Assembly: GCA_964501185.1 (NCBI GenBank) | Contig: CAZCRT010000047.1 | Location: forward strand, 1-17,948 | Source of the DNA: BS150m-G50 sp964501185 [NCBI: uncultured Bacteroidia bacterium] | GTDB taxonomy: Bacteria > CAIWAD01 > BS150m-G50 | Reading direction: 5' to 3' | DNA length: 17,948 bases | In this document: piece after piece, positions 6,926 to 12,847 of the stretch | How positions within the stretch are numbered: the first letter of the stretch is position 1 | How the letters are laid out: the number at the start of each line of letters is the position of its first letter | Notes under the pieces: generated by a model | Seen by the model: only the letters and a program-made list of their open reading frames with translations | What the model was told of the DNA's origin: nothing | Database searches by the model: none | Translations under genes and position numbers: made by a program

Positions 6926-9652
6926 ATGTTCAGGAAACTATTCACGTCTGCTATACTTGTAGCAATGACGGGGTTACAACTATCAGCGCTGGCTGCCACA
7001 CCTTATCTTCCGGGCAGGCTGCTTGTCAACTTTGACCATCATCCAGACATTGTCGGAAGTGATGATGCTGTTATACTGACTGATAATCCCGCTTTAAACG
7101 AAGCGCTGGCGGATTGTCAGGTACAGGATATCAAACCATTGATTCCTGCCTGGCAGGAGAATAAGCAGAAGAACAATCCGATTGATCTATCGACTCTCTA
7201 TATCTGTTACTTCCCTTCTGAAATCGAGGTTCTGGATAATGTCGCGGTTATCAGTCAGGTTCCGGGAGTTGTTTTCGCTGAACCTGATTTCCTGATGCCG
7301 CTTGCCCGCACACCTGACGATCCCTCCTTTGCCAGCCAGTGGCACCTGAACCGTATCCAGTGCGAAAACGCCTGGGATGCTTTCGAGGATAATTCAGAGA
7401 TTATCGTAGCTGTGGTTGATACCGGTACTGAGTGGTTCCATCCCGACCTGACTGACAACATCTGGGTCAATCCGGGTGAGGATCTGGATGGAGACGGAGT
7501 AGTCTATGAGTACGATGTCATGCCGGGTGAAATCGATGAATATGATCAGACCGATAATGATGGCAATAACTATGTGGATGACTTCATCGGCTGGGATTTC
7601 ATTGATAATGTTATGGGTTGCCACGAAAACGAGGATTGTGATGACCAGGATAACGACATGCGTGACTATGATGGACACGGCACACATTGCGCCGGTATCG
7701 CCAGCGCGGTAACTGACAACGGTGTCGGGATCGCTTCAGCAGCCTGGAACGCAAAGATCATGGGGCTGCGCGCCGCATACCATACTACTGACGGGGGGGG
7801 CGCTTTTCCACAGAGTGCTACCGCTAATGCTATCTACTATGCAGTTGACAATGGCGCCCATATCATCAGCATGAGTTTTGGCGGGGGCGGTGGTAATACT
7901 ATACGCAACGCCTGTACATACGCCTGGAATGAAGGTCTGGTCACTATTAAAGCTGGTGGCAACGAGGACACTTCCACTCCCCCCGATGAGACAACTTATG
8001 CTGAGGGGATTATCAATGTAGCTGCTACTAACAGCAACGACAATAAAGCATCGTTTTCCAACTACGGTACCTGGATCAATGTCTCCGCCCCGGGTGACAA
8101 TATTCTGAGTACTATCCCCAACGGTGGCTATACCAATTACGGCGGGACTTCTATGGCCTGCCCACTGACCGCTTCTGTAGCTGCCTTTATCTGGGCGGTT
8201 AATCCGGACTTCACCAATGAAGAGGTACGTCATCACCTGCTGCATACAGTGGATTACATCGACGACATCAATCCGGAATACGCGGGCCAGCTTGGGACCG
8301 GAAGGATCAATGCCTACAAAGCAGTGTACGGTATTCTTACAGCAGTGCTGACAATGGGTGATATCCATCTGCATGATGATGTAGATGGTGGTAATGGTGA
8401 CCTGAGACTGATGCCCGGTGAATCTGCCGGTGTCTGGACAGAGCTGACCAACTCCTGGATTAATCCTGCATCGAACGCCAGCATTACACTGGCCACTGAT
8501 GATCCCGATATCACAATACCTGAACCTGTATACATCTTTGGTGATATAGAGGACGGCGGGTCTGCTGATAATGAGGGAGATCCAATTCTTTTCACAGTCT
8601 CACCTGATGCCGAACCACACTACTCGATGCTCACTTTGAGCTATCGGGCGGATTACTCTGATAGTGCGGCCTACGAGATTCCAATCATGATTGGCGCCGG
8701 GGATCTGCTGATTTATGATTTTGATGGTTTTTCAGGCACCAACGATCTGACTCAATATTTCCAGGCTGCTGCCCAGGAAGTGCAGAAAAACGCTGACTGG
8801 TATGATGTTGACACTGGAGATTTCCCGGAGCTGAACGGTATCGAGCTGGAGTTGAGTGACTATGAAGCGGTACTTTTTTACACCGGTGAAAATGAAGCCG
8901 CTGTGCCAACCGATGTCCTTGACAATCTTGAAAGCTATCTTACCACTGGCGGAAATGTACTCTTTACCGGTCAGCACCTGTTCCAGGCGATTGATGATGC
9001 CGGGTTTGCGGAGACCTATCTCGGTTGTGAGGAATCGGGTAGTGAGACCTCAAACCGAATTCTCAATGGTACTGATGGATCTGTCTGGGAAGGTGAAATG
9101 CTCCTGTTGCAGGGTACCAGTGGTGCCGGCAATCAGCAGGTGCCGTTCCCGCTCTTCAACCCCACATCCGCTACTCCAATCCTGGAATCTGGTGCTGGAA
9201 CCGGAGACTGGGTCTGCTTCAACAAAGCTGAAGATGACTGGAAATCCATGTTTATGGCTTTCAGCCTTGAGGCTGCCGGTGGTGGTGGAACCACGCTGAG
9301 TATAGCTGAAACGATGGAAATTATATTCTTTGAGTACTTCGATCTGCTGCAGAGTGTTGAACTGCCGGATGGAAAAAACACGCTGCCACAGGAGTTGACA
9401 TTGAAGAGTTATCCCAATCCCTTCAATCCCTCAACGACCCTGCAGTTCACACTGCCGGTGCAGGCAAATGTCGAGATCGCTGTTTACGACATGACCGGCC
9501 GTCAGGTGGATCAACTGGTTACAACTGCATTCAACGCCGGTGTGCATACGATCAACTGGAATGCTGCAGATAGAGCATCGGGTATATACTTCGGTGTGCT
9601 ACAGACAAATCATGGTGATCGCATAGTAACCAAATTGATGTTGGTCAAGTAG
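6926..9652 (+). CDS. Secreted subtilisin-like serine protease (S8) with GATase-like domain and T9SS-type C-terminal sorting domain, paralogue 2
   Basis: Tandem paralogue of the gene at 3844, 908 aa, with the same domain order. The signal peptide is MFRKLFTSAILVAMTGLQLSALA. The catalytic set is complete: D165 (VDTGTEW), H251 (GHGTHCAGIASA), N346 (AGGNED, where copy 1 has AAGNDD) and S409 (GTSMACP). The acidic calcium-site-like insertion and the MGDIHLHDD domain are also present. GGAGG lies just before the ATG. The catalytic halves of the two proteases differ widely at synonymous and replacement sites, whereas 9218-9493 is identical to 6139-6414 over 276 bp, covering the end of the GATase-like domain and most of the sorting domain. 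The lost copy inferred from the repeat at 6682 would have stood between the two genes. Divergence around the active-site cleft suggests different substrates; this is inference. Confidence 0.93.
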   Translation: MFRKLFTSAILVAMTGLQLSALAATPYLPGRLLVNFDHHPDIVGSDDAVILTDNPALNEALADCQVQDIKPLIPAWQENKQKNNPIDLSTLYICYFPSEIEVLDNVAVISQVPGVVFAEPDFLMPLARTPDDPSFASQWHLNRIQCENAWDAFEDNSEIIVAVVDTGTEWFHPDLTDNIWVNPGEDLDGDGVVYEYDVMPGEIDEYDQTDNDGNNYVDDFIGWDFIDNVMGCHENEDCDDQDNDMRDYDGHGTHCAGIASAVTDNGVGIASAAWNAKIMGLRAAYHTTDGGGAFPQSATANAIYYAVDNGAHIISMSFGGGGGNTIRNACTYAWNEGLVTIKAGGNEDTSTPPDETTYAEGIINVAATNSNDNKASFSNYGTWINVSAPGDNILSTIPNGGYTNYGGTSMACPLTASVAAFIWAVNPDFTNEEVRHHLLHTVDYIDDINPEYAGQLGTGRINAYKAVYGILTAVLTMGDIHLHDDVDGGNGDLRLMPGESAGVWTELTNSWINPASNASITLATDDPDITIPEPVYIFGDIEDGGSADNEGDPILFTVSPDAEPHYSMLTLSYRADYSDSAAYEIPIMIGAGDLLIYDFDGFSGTNDLTQYFQAAAQEVQKNADWYDVDTGDFPELNGIELELSDYEAVLFYTGENEAAVPTDVLDNLESYLTTGGNVLFTGQHLFQAIDDAGFAETYLGCEESGSETSNRILNGTDGSVWEGEMLLLQGTSGAGNQQVPFPLFNPTSATPILESGAGTGDWVCFNKAEDDWKSMFMAFSLEAAGGGGTTLSIAETMEIIFFEYFDLLQSVELPDGKNTLPQELTLKSYPNPFNPSTTLQFTLPVQANVEIAVYDMTGRQVDQLVTTAFNAGVHTINWNAADRASGIYFGVLQTNHGDRIVTKLMLVK

Positions 9653-9676
9653 CAGCCTGTTCTGAGATTTCTATTA

Positions 9677-9701
9677 AGGGGTGCCCGGGGGTGCCCCTTT
9701 T
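9677..9701 (+). terminator. Intrinsic terminator of subtilase gene 2
   Basis: AGGGGTGCCC pairs with GGGTGCCCCT, followed by a TTTTCTCTCTCTG tail, 25 bp after the stop codon. Same structure as at 6721. Confidence 0.82.
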
Positions 9702-9725
9702 CTCTCTCTGCTTTCAATAGTCTAT

Positions 9726-9741
9726 ACACTCCCGGAAGTGT
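9726..9741. repeat. Dispersed intergenic palindrome, copy 3 (one mismatch)
   Basis: ACACTCCCGGAAGTGT differs from the perfect 16-mer at 6771 by one T-to-C change (9731). It lies 24 nt after the T-tract of the terminator behind subtilase gene 2. Confidence 0.75.
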
Positions 9742-9742
9742 T

Positions 9743-10012
9743 TCAGGGGTAATGGAGTCAAATCTCCAGCACCACACCATTTCCGACAACTTCACAGGGA
9801 AACAGCTGGTTGCCAGTCCATATTGGACACTTTTTCCGGAAACCTTACATCTGTGAGCTGTCAGGAGAAGCTCAACTTCAGATCTGTTGCAGCAGTTATA
9901 CGAGACGACCTGCAGATATGAAAAACACTTCCGGAAGTCTTTTTCTTCAAGCGGAGTCCCACAATTCTCTTGAAAAGCCCCTCCTTCACAAACATATTGA
10001 TACCTGATTTCT
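9743..10012. other. Gene-free stretch before the tRNA gene
   Basis: I see no convincing gene. The stretch contains a small dyad (GTCCA-TAT-TGGAC, 9816-9828), the 10-bp palindrome TTTCCGGAAA (9833-9842), which may be a decayed relative of the dispersed palindrome, and palindrome copy 4. A 65-codon open frame at 9810-10007 runs through the palindrome and lacks a ribosome site, so I treat it as chance. Confidence 0.5.
9920..9945. repeat. Dispersed intergenic palindrome, copy 4, with A5/T5 arms
   Basis: The core ACTTCCGGAAGT (9927-9938) is flanked by C on both sides (the only mismatched pair), then by five A on the left and five T on the right, and by G and C at the ends. This makes a 26-nt dyad with one mismatch. 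The C/CT flanks equal those of copy 1. It lies 68 bp upstream of the tRNA gene. Confidence 0.8.
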
Positions 10013-10085
10013 GCGGGCGTAGCTCAGTTGGTAGAGCGTGAGCTTCCCAAGCTCGAGGTCGCGGGTCCGAGCCCCGTCGCCCGCT
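10013..10085 (+). tRNA. tRNA-Gly (anticodon CCC)
   Basis: A full cloverleaf reads directly from the sequence. The acceptor stem GCGGGCG (10013-10019) pairs perfectly with CGCCCGC (10078-10084). The D arm is GCTC-AGTTGGTA-GAGC. The anticodon stem TGAGC/GCTCG encloses loop TTCCCAA with anticodon CCC at 10046-10048, which decodes GGG. The T stem GCGGG/CCCGT encloses loop TCCGAGC. The discriminator is T, usual for bacterial tRNA-Gly, and CCA is not encoded directly after it. One oddity: T-loop position 55 is C instead of the near-universal T. No other tRNA lies nearby. Confidence 0.95.
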
Positions 10086-10344
10086 CTTCCAGGTTGAAAA
10101 TTAACAGATCAACACCTGCTATCTTTACGTTCATGTCTTTGATGTTGTTTCTGTATTGACTCCCCTTATACCAGTATATCCTGAACAGGCGCTTTGATGA
10201 TGATTACTGATTCAGGACATTGCAGTCGCACGATCCGACTGCAGAGTCGCTCTTGATAACCCCTACCCTGACTCCGGATCTGTTAACTCTCAGTATGTTT
10301 CATGTTTTCAAGCACTAAGTGTCTTTCGAGCATACGCAGGTTAC
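10086..10344. other. Intergenic stretch between the tRNA and the sigma-54 promoter
   Basis: No gene is supported here. The notable content is the enhancer-like dyad at 10221-10243, placed where a bacterial enhancer-binding protein would act on the promoter at 10345. I see no clear terminator for the tRNA. Confidence 0.5.
10221..10243. promoter_or_regulatory. Candidate enhancer (UAS) for the NtrC-like regulator
   Basis: TGCAGTCG and CGACTGCA are perfect 8-bp arms with a 7-nt spacer. The centre is near 10232, about 139 bp upstream of the predicted sigma-54 start site (~10371), the usual range for NtrC-family enhancers. The inner core GTCG-N7-CGAC recurs at 12758-12772 at a comparable distance from the second sigma-54 promoter. 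That the regulator encoded at 14538 binds here is inference. Confidence 0.5.
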
Positions 10345-10360
10345 TGGCATGTTAATTGCC
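10345..10360 (+). promoter_or_regulatory. Sigma-54 (-24/-12) promoter of the DxDxDG/T9SS protein gene
   Basis: TGGCATGTTAATTGCC matches the sigma-54 consensus TGGCAC-N5-TTGCW at all but two positions, and the GG and GC elements have exact spacing. Predicted start ~10371, leaving a ~70-nt leader before the ATG at 10441. Confidence 0.75.
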
Positions 10361-10440
10361 ATACTGCACAGCAGCTCTGATATAGGAACAGGAATGTAGC
10401 CGAATACCGACTAAAACTAACATTGAGAGGAGATCTTAGG

Positions 10441-11691
10441 ATGAAACATGTACTCAGAGGGATCATGATGGTTCTCTTTGTTCAGGGACTGGTACTGGCA
10501 GGAACTGTTACAGGTACCGTTGCTGATGTGGAAGGTAACCTGTTGGAAGGAGCGCGTGTCACGATCGGACAACCCTGTCAGGGTCTCGAGACCTGGACAG
10601 ATGACGAAGGTGGATTCTTATTCGCTGATGTGGCAGAGGGGGAATATCCCGCACGTGCTTTTCTTTCCGGAGTCGGCATGGATGCTGAGCATATTTCAGT
10701 ATTTGCTGACGAGGAAACAATAGTTGAGTTTGTATTACATATGGGCCCCCACGGTCATCCTCATGACCCACCTCACGGCGGTAACTGGCCTCATGACTGG
10801 GAGGAAATCACCCTGACAGGATGGGCGATTGTGATTCCAGCAGAAGAGAATCCCGAGGTGAGCGTATTCTTCATGGATGAAGACAATGACGGAGAACCGG
10901 AGTATCGTCTCGGTTTCGGTCCCTGGTGGTATGAACCGGATTCCGGCGCACAGCGCCCTGAAAATGGTGATGAAATTGATATTGTGGGCGGACTGATCGG
11001 TTTCCATCCCGGATCACCAGATCTGGAAGTAGTGATTGTCTGGGAGCTGAATGGAGAAACCTGGTTTGATCCCGATGGCTATGGACATCATGAGCACTAT
11101 CCTGAGATAGTAGATGTAGCGGGCTGGGCTGTGGTTCTGGAGGAGGAAGACCATTTCGACCAGTATTGGCTGGATGAAGATGGTGACGGAGAAACAGAAT
11201 ACCGTCTCGCATTCGGTCCTCCTGATTACGATCCCGGCAACGGTGCAACACGCCCTCTGCAGGACGACTGGGTTGAGATTACAGGTGGACTGATGGAAAA
11301 TCAGCACTTCGGCCCCATGATTGTAGTTTATGAGATCAACGGTCTTTTCTGGCGCTCTCCCGGTGACACCACCGGTTTGACTATTGCCTACGAGAGTGTT
11401 GGTGAAACACCTCCGATAGCGAAACCACAGACCATTGGTATGGTTTCCGCTTATCCGAATCCGTTCAATCCAACTACAACCATCCAGTTCACTATCATGG
11501 AACTCAGTGCCGTTGAAATTGAAGTGTACAATATGCTCGGTGAGAAGGTTGCCACACTGGAAGACAACTATATGCAAGCTGGTATATACACCAGAGAATT
11601 TGATGGCAGTGGATTAGCCTCAGGCCTTTATCTGGTTCGTCTACAGGCTGGTACGCAGAGTGAAGTTGCCCGTGTTCTGCTGGCAAAATAA
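10441..11691 (+). CDS. Secreted protein: CarboxypepD-reg-like domain, His-rich linker, two DxDxDG repeats and T9SS-type sorting domain
   Basis: This is an exported protein of 416 aa with no recognised enzyme domain. ATG 10441 is preferred over an in-frame TTG at 10423: AGGAG lies at 10428-10432 and a signal peptide (MKHVLRGIMMVLFVQGLVLAG) follows. Residues ~22-95 resemble a carboxypeptidase-regulatory-like (CNA-B) beta-sandwich (GTVTGTVADVEGNLLEGARV). A His/Pro-rich linker (HMGPHGHPHDPPHGG) follows. Next come two tandem ~95-residue repeats, each with GWA-V, an acidic loop (DEDNDGEPEYRLGFGP; DEDGDGETEYRLAFGP) and a G-GL-E-IDG-like end, possibly binding Ca2+. A sorting domain (YPNPFNPTTTIQF ... 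GLYLVRL) ends the protein. A sigma-54 promoter and an enhancer dyad lie upstream, so I place it under the two-component pair at 12832-15908. It is likely a surface or extracellular matrix protein; its precise role is unknown. Confidence 0.85.
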   Translation: MKHVLRGIMMVLFVQGLVLAGTVTGTVADVEGNLLEGARVTIGQPCQGLETWTDDEGGFLFADVAEGEYPARAFLSGVGMDAEHISVFADEETIVEFVLHMGPHGHPHDPPHGGNWPHDWEEITLTGWAIVIPAEENPEVSVFFMDEDNDGEPEYRLGFGPWWYEPDSGAQRPENGDEIDIVGGLIGFHPGSPDLEVVIVWELNGETWFDPDGYGHHEHYPEIVDVAGWAVVLEEEDHFDQYWLDEDGDGETEYRLAFGPPDYDPGNGATRPLQDDWVEITGGLMENQHFGPMIVVYEINGLFWRSPGDTTGLTIAYESVGETPPIAKPQTIGMVSAYPNPFNPTTTIQFTIMELSAVEIEVYNMLGEKVATLEDNYMQAGIYTREFDGSGLASGLYLVRLQAGTQSEVARVLLAK

Positions 11692-11715
11692 CTTTATATA
11701 CTGATCGTTATATCC

Positions 11716-11748
11716 AGGGCGGCTCTGATTTCAGGGTTGCCCTTTTTT
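11716..11748 (+). terminator. Intrinsic terminator of the DxDxDG/T9SS protein gene
   Basis: AGGGCGGCTCTG (11716-11727) pairs with CAGGGTTGCCCT (11732-11743), a 12-bp stem including G-U pairs with a 4-nt loop, running into T6. Confidence 0.88.
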
Positions 11749-11852
11749 GTTGGCGTATCGTAGAATTGTTGGGATTTATTCTACTCTTCGTTTCGATGCA
11801 TATGCATCGCATCAGTACCCGATAACTGAACCTTCTGGAGATATCCGTTTAC

Positions 11853-11904
11853 GTCATTCCTGCGCGTCTCGAAACCGGGGTTTCGCTTCAGGGGCGGGAA
11901 TCCA
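11853..11904. repeat. REP-like inverted repeat (GTCATTCC ... GGGAATCCA)
   Basis: The outer arms GTCATTCCTGCG and GCGGGAATCCA resemble the GTCATTCCCGCG/CGGGAATCCAG class of short dispersed repeats seen in many bacteria (for example neisserial dRS3-like ends). Inside is a perfect hairpin, CGAAACC-GG-GGTTTCG (11870-11885, counting both inner GG). Only one copy is in this window, so its repetitive nature in the genome is inferred from the resemblance. Confidence 0.5.
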
Positions 11905-12067
11905 GGAGTGGCAAGTTATGATTACTCCTTTTGTCTATAGCCATTTAAGTAGGGCGGTTTTGGGGATATAGGTTGATGGAATCACCATGCGTTATTGATT
12001 GTCAGTGTTTGGTGGTGTATACCGGGTGAAAACGGCCATCAGGCAGGAATATCCAATCGGGTTAAAC

Positions 12068-12083
12068 AGACTTCCGGAAGTCT
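12068..12083. repeat. Dispersed intergenic palindrome, copy 5
   Basis: AGACTTCCGGAAGTCT is a perfect 16-bp palindrome. It has the AGA/TCT flanks where copy 2 has ACA/TGT. It lies 35 nt beyond the terminator (12119-12164) of the leftward gene at 12202-12570, so the 3'-of-terminator placement holds on the minus strand too. Confidence 0.85.
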
Positions 12084-12118
12084 CATAAGTGGCGAACAGA
12101 GGGAGTGCAGGCTGGTAC

Positions 12119-12164
12119 AAAAAAACGGCCAGACCCGGAACCAAACCATTTCCGAACCTGACCG
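12119..12164 (-). terminator. Intrinsic terminator of the leftward small secreted-protein gene
   Basis: Read on the minus strand: CGGTCAGGTTCGG pairs with CCGGGTCTGGCCG over 13 positions with G-U pairs around a 13-nt loop, followed by T7 (plus-strand A7 at 12119-12125). It is about 40 nt after the stop codon. A second perfect hairpin without a T-tract (CTTGCTGT-AA-ACAGCAAG, 12168-12185) lies between. Confidence 0.8.
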
Positions 12165-12201
12165 CAGCTTGCTGTAAACAGCAAGGGAATATCGTTGGTT
12201 A

Positions 12202-12570
12202 TCAGTTGCCCCGACCGCCGCGGGGTGAGCAATTCCGGTCTCGAGCCCGTTGCCGCAACATCGGACCGGTAGTATCATCACCGAAGTGATTACCACGACG
12301 ATAGCTGTTTCCAGAACCGTCCCTCTGACCACGGCCACTGCCGTCACGCTGACGGGACCAGTCGGAATCCATCCCATTGGGTATTCCATCCTGATCAAAA
12401 TCAGGTGCATTGTCGTTAAAACCATCACCATCCAGATCCACAAAATTGGGGCCATGCTTGATAGCAGTTGCTGGTGCAGTTTCTGTCGGAGTCTGAAGTT
12501 GCGTATCCTCAGCCAGGGCATTTCCGGCCAGCAGAGTTGCAACAAGCAGGGTCATTGTTGTCTTTTTCAT
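12202..12570 (-). CDS. Small secreted DxDxDG (thrombospondin-3-like) protein
   Basis: An exported protein of 122 aa on the minus strand. The signal peptide is MKKTTMTLLVATLLAGNALA. The mature protein begins with a Thr/Pro/Ala-rich stretch, then FVDLDGDGFNDNAPDF-DQDGIPNGMDSD. These are two DxDxDG-type loops like the calcium loops of thrombospondin type 3 repeats. The Arg/Gly/Ser-rich C-terminal tail is probably disordered. AGAGGA lies just before the start codon. The protein at 16220 shares the layout and the motif (FVDRDGDGLNDLAPDS) and is a paralogue. The sigma-54 element at 12623-12638 points into this gene, and the sensor-kinase operon runs away from it in the other direction. The overlapping 168-codon frame at 12039-12545 is a shadow. 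The function is not characterised to my knowledge; calcium binding is inferred from the motif. Confidence 0.85.
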   Translation of the reverse strand: MKKTTMTLLVATLLAGNALAEDTQLQTPTETAPATAIKHGPNFVDLDGDGFNDNAPDFDQDGIPNGMDSDWSRQRDGSGRGQRDGSGNSYRRGNHFGDDTTGPMLRQRARDRNCSPRGGRGN

Positions 12571-12622
12571 TTTGGTCCTCTTTTTGCTTAACTGTTTTCA
12601 ATTGTAACTCAAAAACAGGTAA

Positions 12623-12638
12623 GGCAAGCTATATGCCA
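12623..12638 (-). promoter_or_regulatory. Sigma-54 (-24/-12) promoter of the leftward small secreted-protein gene
   Basis: On the minus strand TGGCATATAGCTTGCC: TGGCAT-N5-TTGCC, the same -24 and -12 elements as at 10345. Predicted start ~12611, giving a ~41-nt leader containing the AGAGGA ribosome site. Confidence 0.75.
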
Positions 12639-12655
12639 GTTTCTCATATCGCTTA

Positions 12656-12847
12656 ATGACTGACCATAATATGTTTATATACAACATGATAACAACGCCT
12701 GATAACCTCTTCGCCAGCCGGCAGATCCAGGCGGGATACGATTTTTACTACCGGCTGGTCGACTCAGGCGACGGAATGGTTGACCGGGAATTCTACTTCC
12801 CCGACTCCCGGTATGTGGGTATATTAATCCCATGGGTAACACAATGA
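12656..12847 (+). CDS. Possible 63-codon leader ORF overlapping the sensor-kinase start (ATGA)
   Basis: This small frame encodes 63 residues with a plausible composition in its second half (FASRQIQAGYDFYYRLVDSG, then EFYFPDSRYVGILIP) and codons like those of the neighbours. Its TGA overlaps an in-frame ATG of the kinase (12844) as ATGA. Neither candidate kinase start (12832 or 12844) has a good Shine-Dalgarno sequence, so translational coupling from this frame is an attractive explanation. Against it: no ribosome site precedes its own ATG, no family is recognised, and the region also holds dyads that could be regulatory DNA (CCAGCCGG/CCGGCTGG and GTCG-N7-CGAC). Confidence 0.3.
   Translation: MTDHNMFIYNMITTPDNLFASRQIQAGYDFYYRLVDSGDGMVDREFYFPDSRYVGILIPWVTQ
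12758..12772. promoter_or_regulatory. Candidate enhancer core GTCG-N7-CGAC
   Basis: GTCG-ACTCAGG-CGAC repeats the inner core and spacing of the stronger dyad at 10221-10243. It lies about 153 bp upstream of the predicted start of the leftward sigma-54 promoter. It overlaps the possible leader ORF and is shorter (4-bp arms), so chance is a real alternative. Confidence 0.3.

Larger units (their letters stand above)
9638..9742 (+). repeat. ~106-bp direct repeat, right copy
   Basis: Right partner of 6682-6787. It comprises the last codons of subtilase gene 2 (MLVK-stop), its 3' UTR, terminator and palindrome. Together the two copies bracket the gene as one ~2.96-kb tandem unit that homologous recombination could duplicate or delete. 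Confidence 0.75.
11749..12118. other. Gene-free stretch with a REP-like element and a palindrome
   Basis: No gene is supported. Contents: the REP-like inverted repeat at 11853-11904 and dispersed palindrome copy 5 at 12068-12083. A 74-codon open frame at 11747-11971 translates the REP-like sequence (RHSCASRN ... GAGIQ, a familiar artefact of such repeats) and is not taken as a gene. Confidence 0.6.

Noticed and set aside
9810-10007. 65-codon open frame on the plus strand
   Set aside because: No ribosome site, runs through the dispersed palindrome, and has no protein-like features.
11747-11971. 74-codon open frame on the plus strand
   Set aside because: It translates a terminator tail and a REP-like element (RHSCASRN-type peptide), a known artefact.
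12039-12545. 168-codon minus-strand frame overlapping the small secreted-protein gene
   Set aside because: The other minus frame has the ribosome site, signal peptide and DxDxDG motif shared with the 16220 paralogue; this frame also runs through the terminator.
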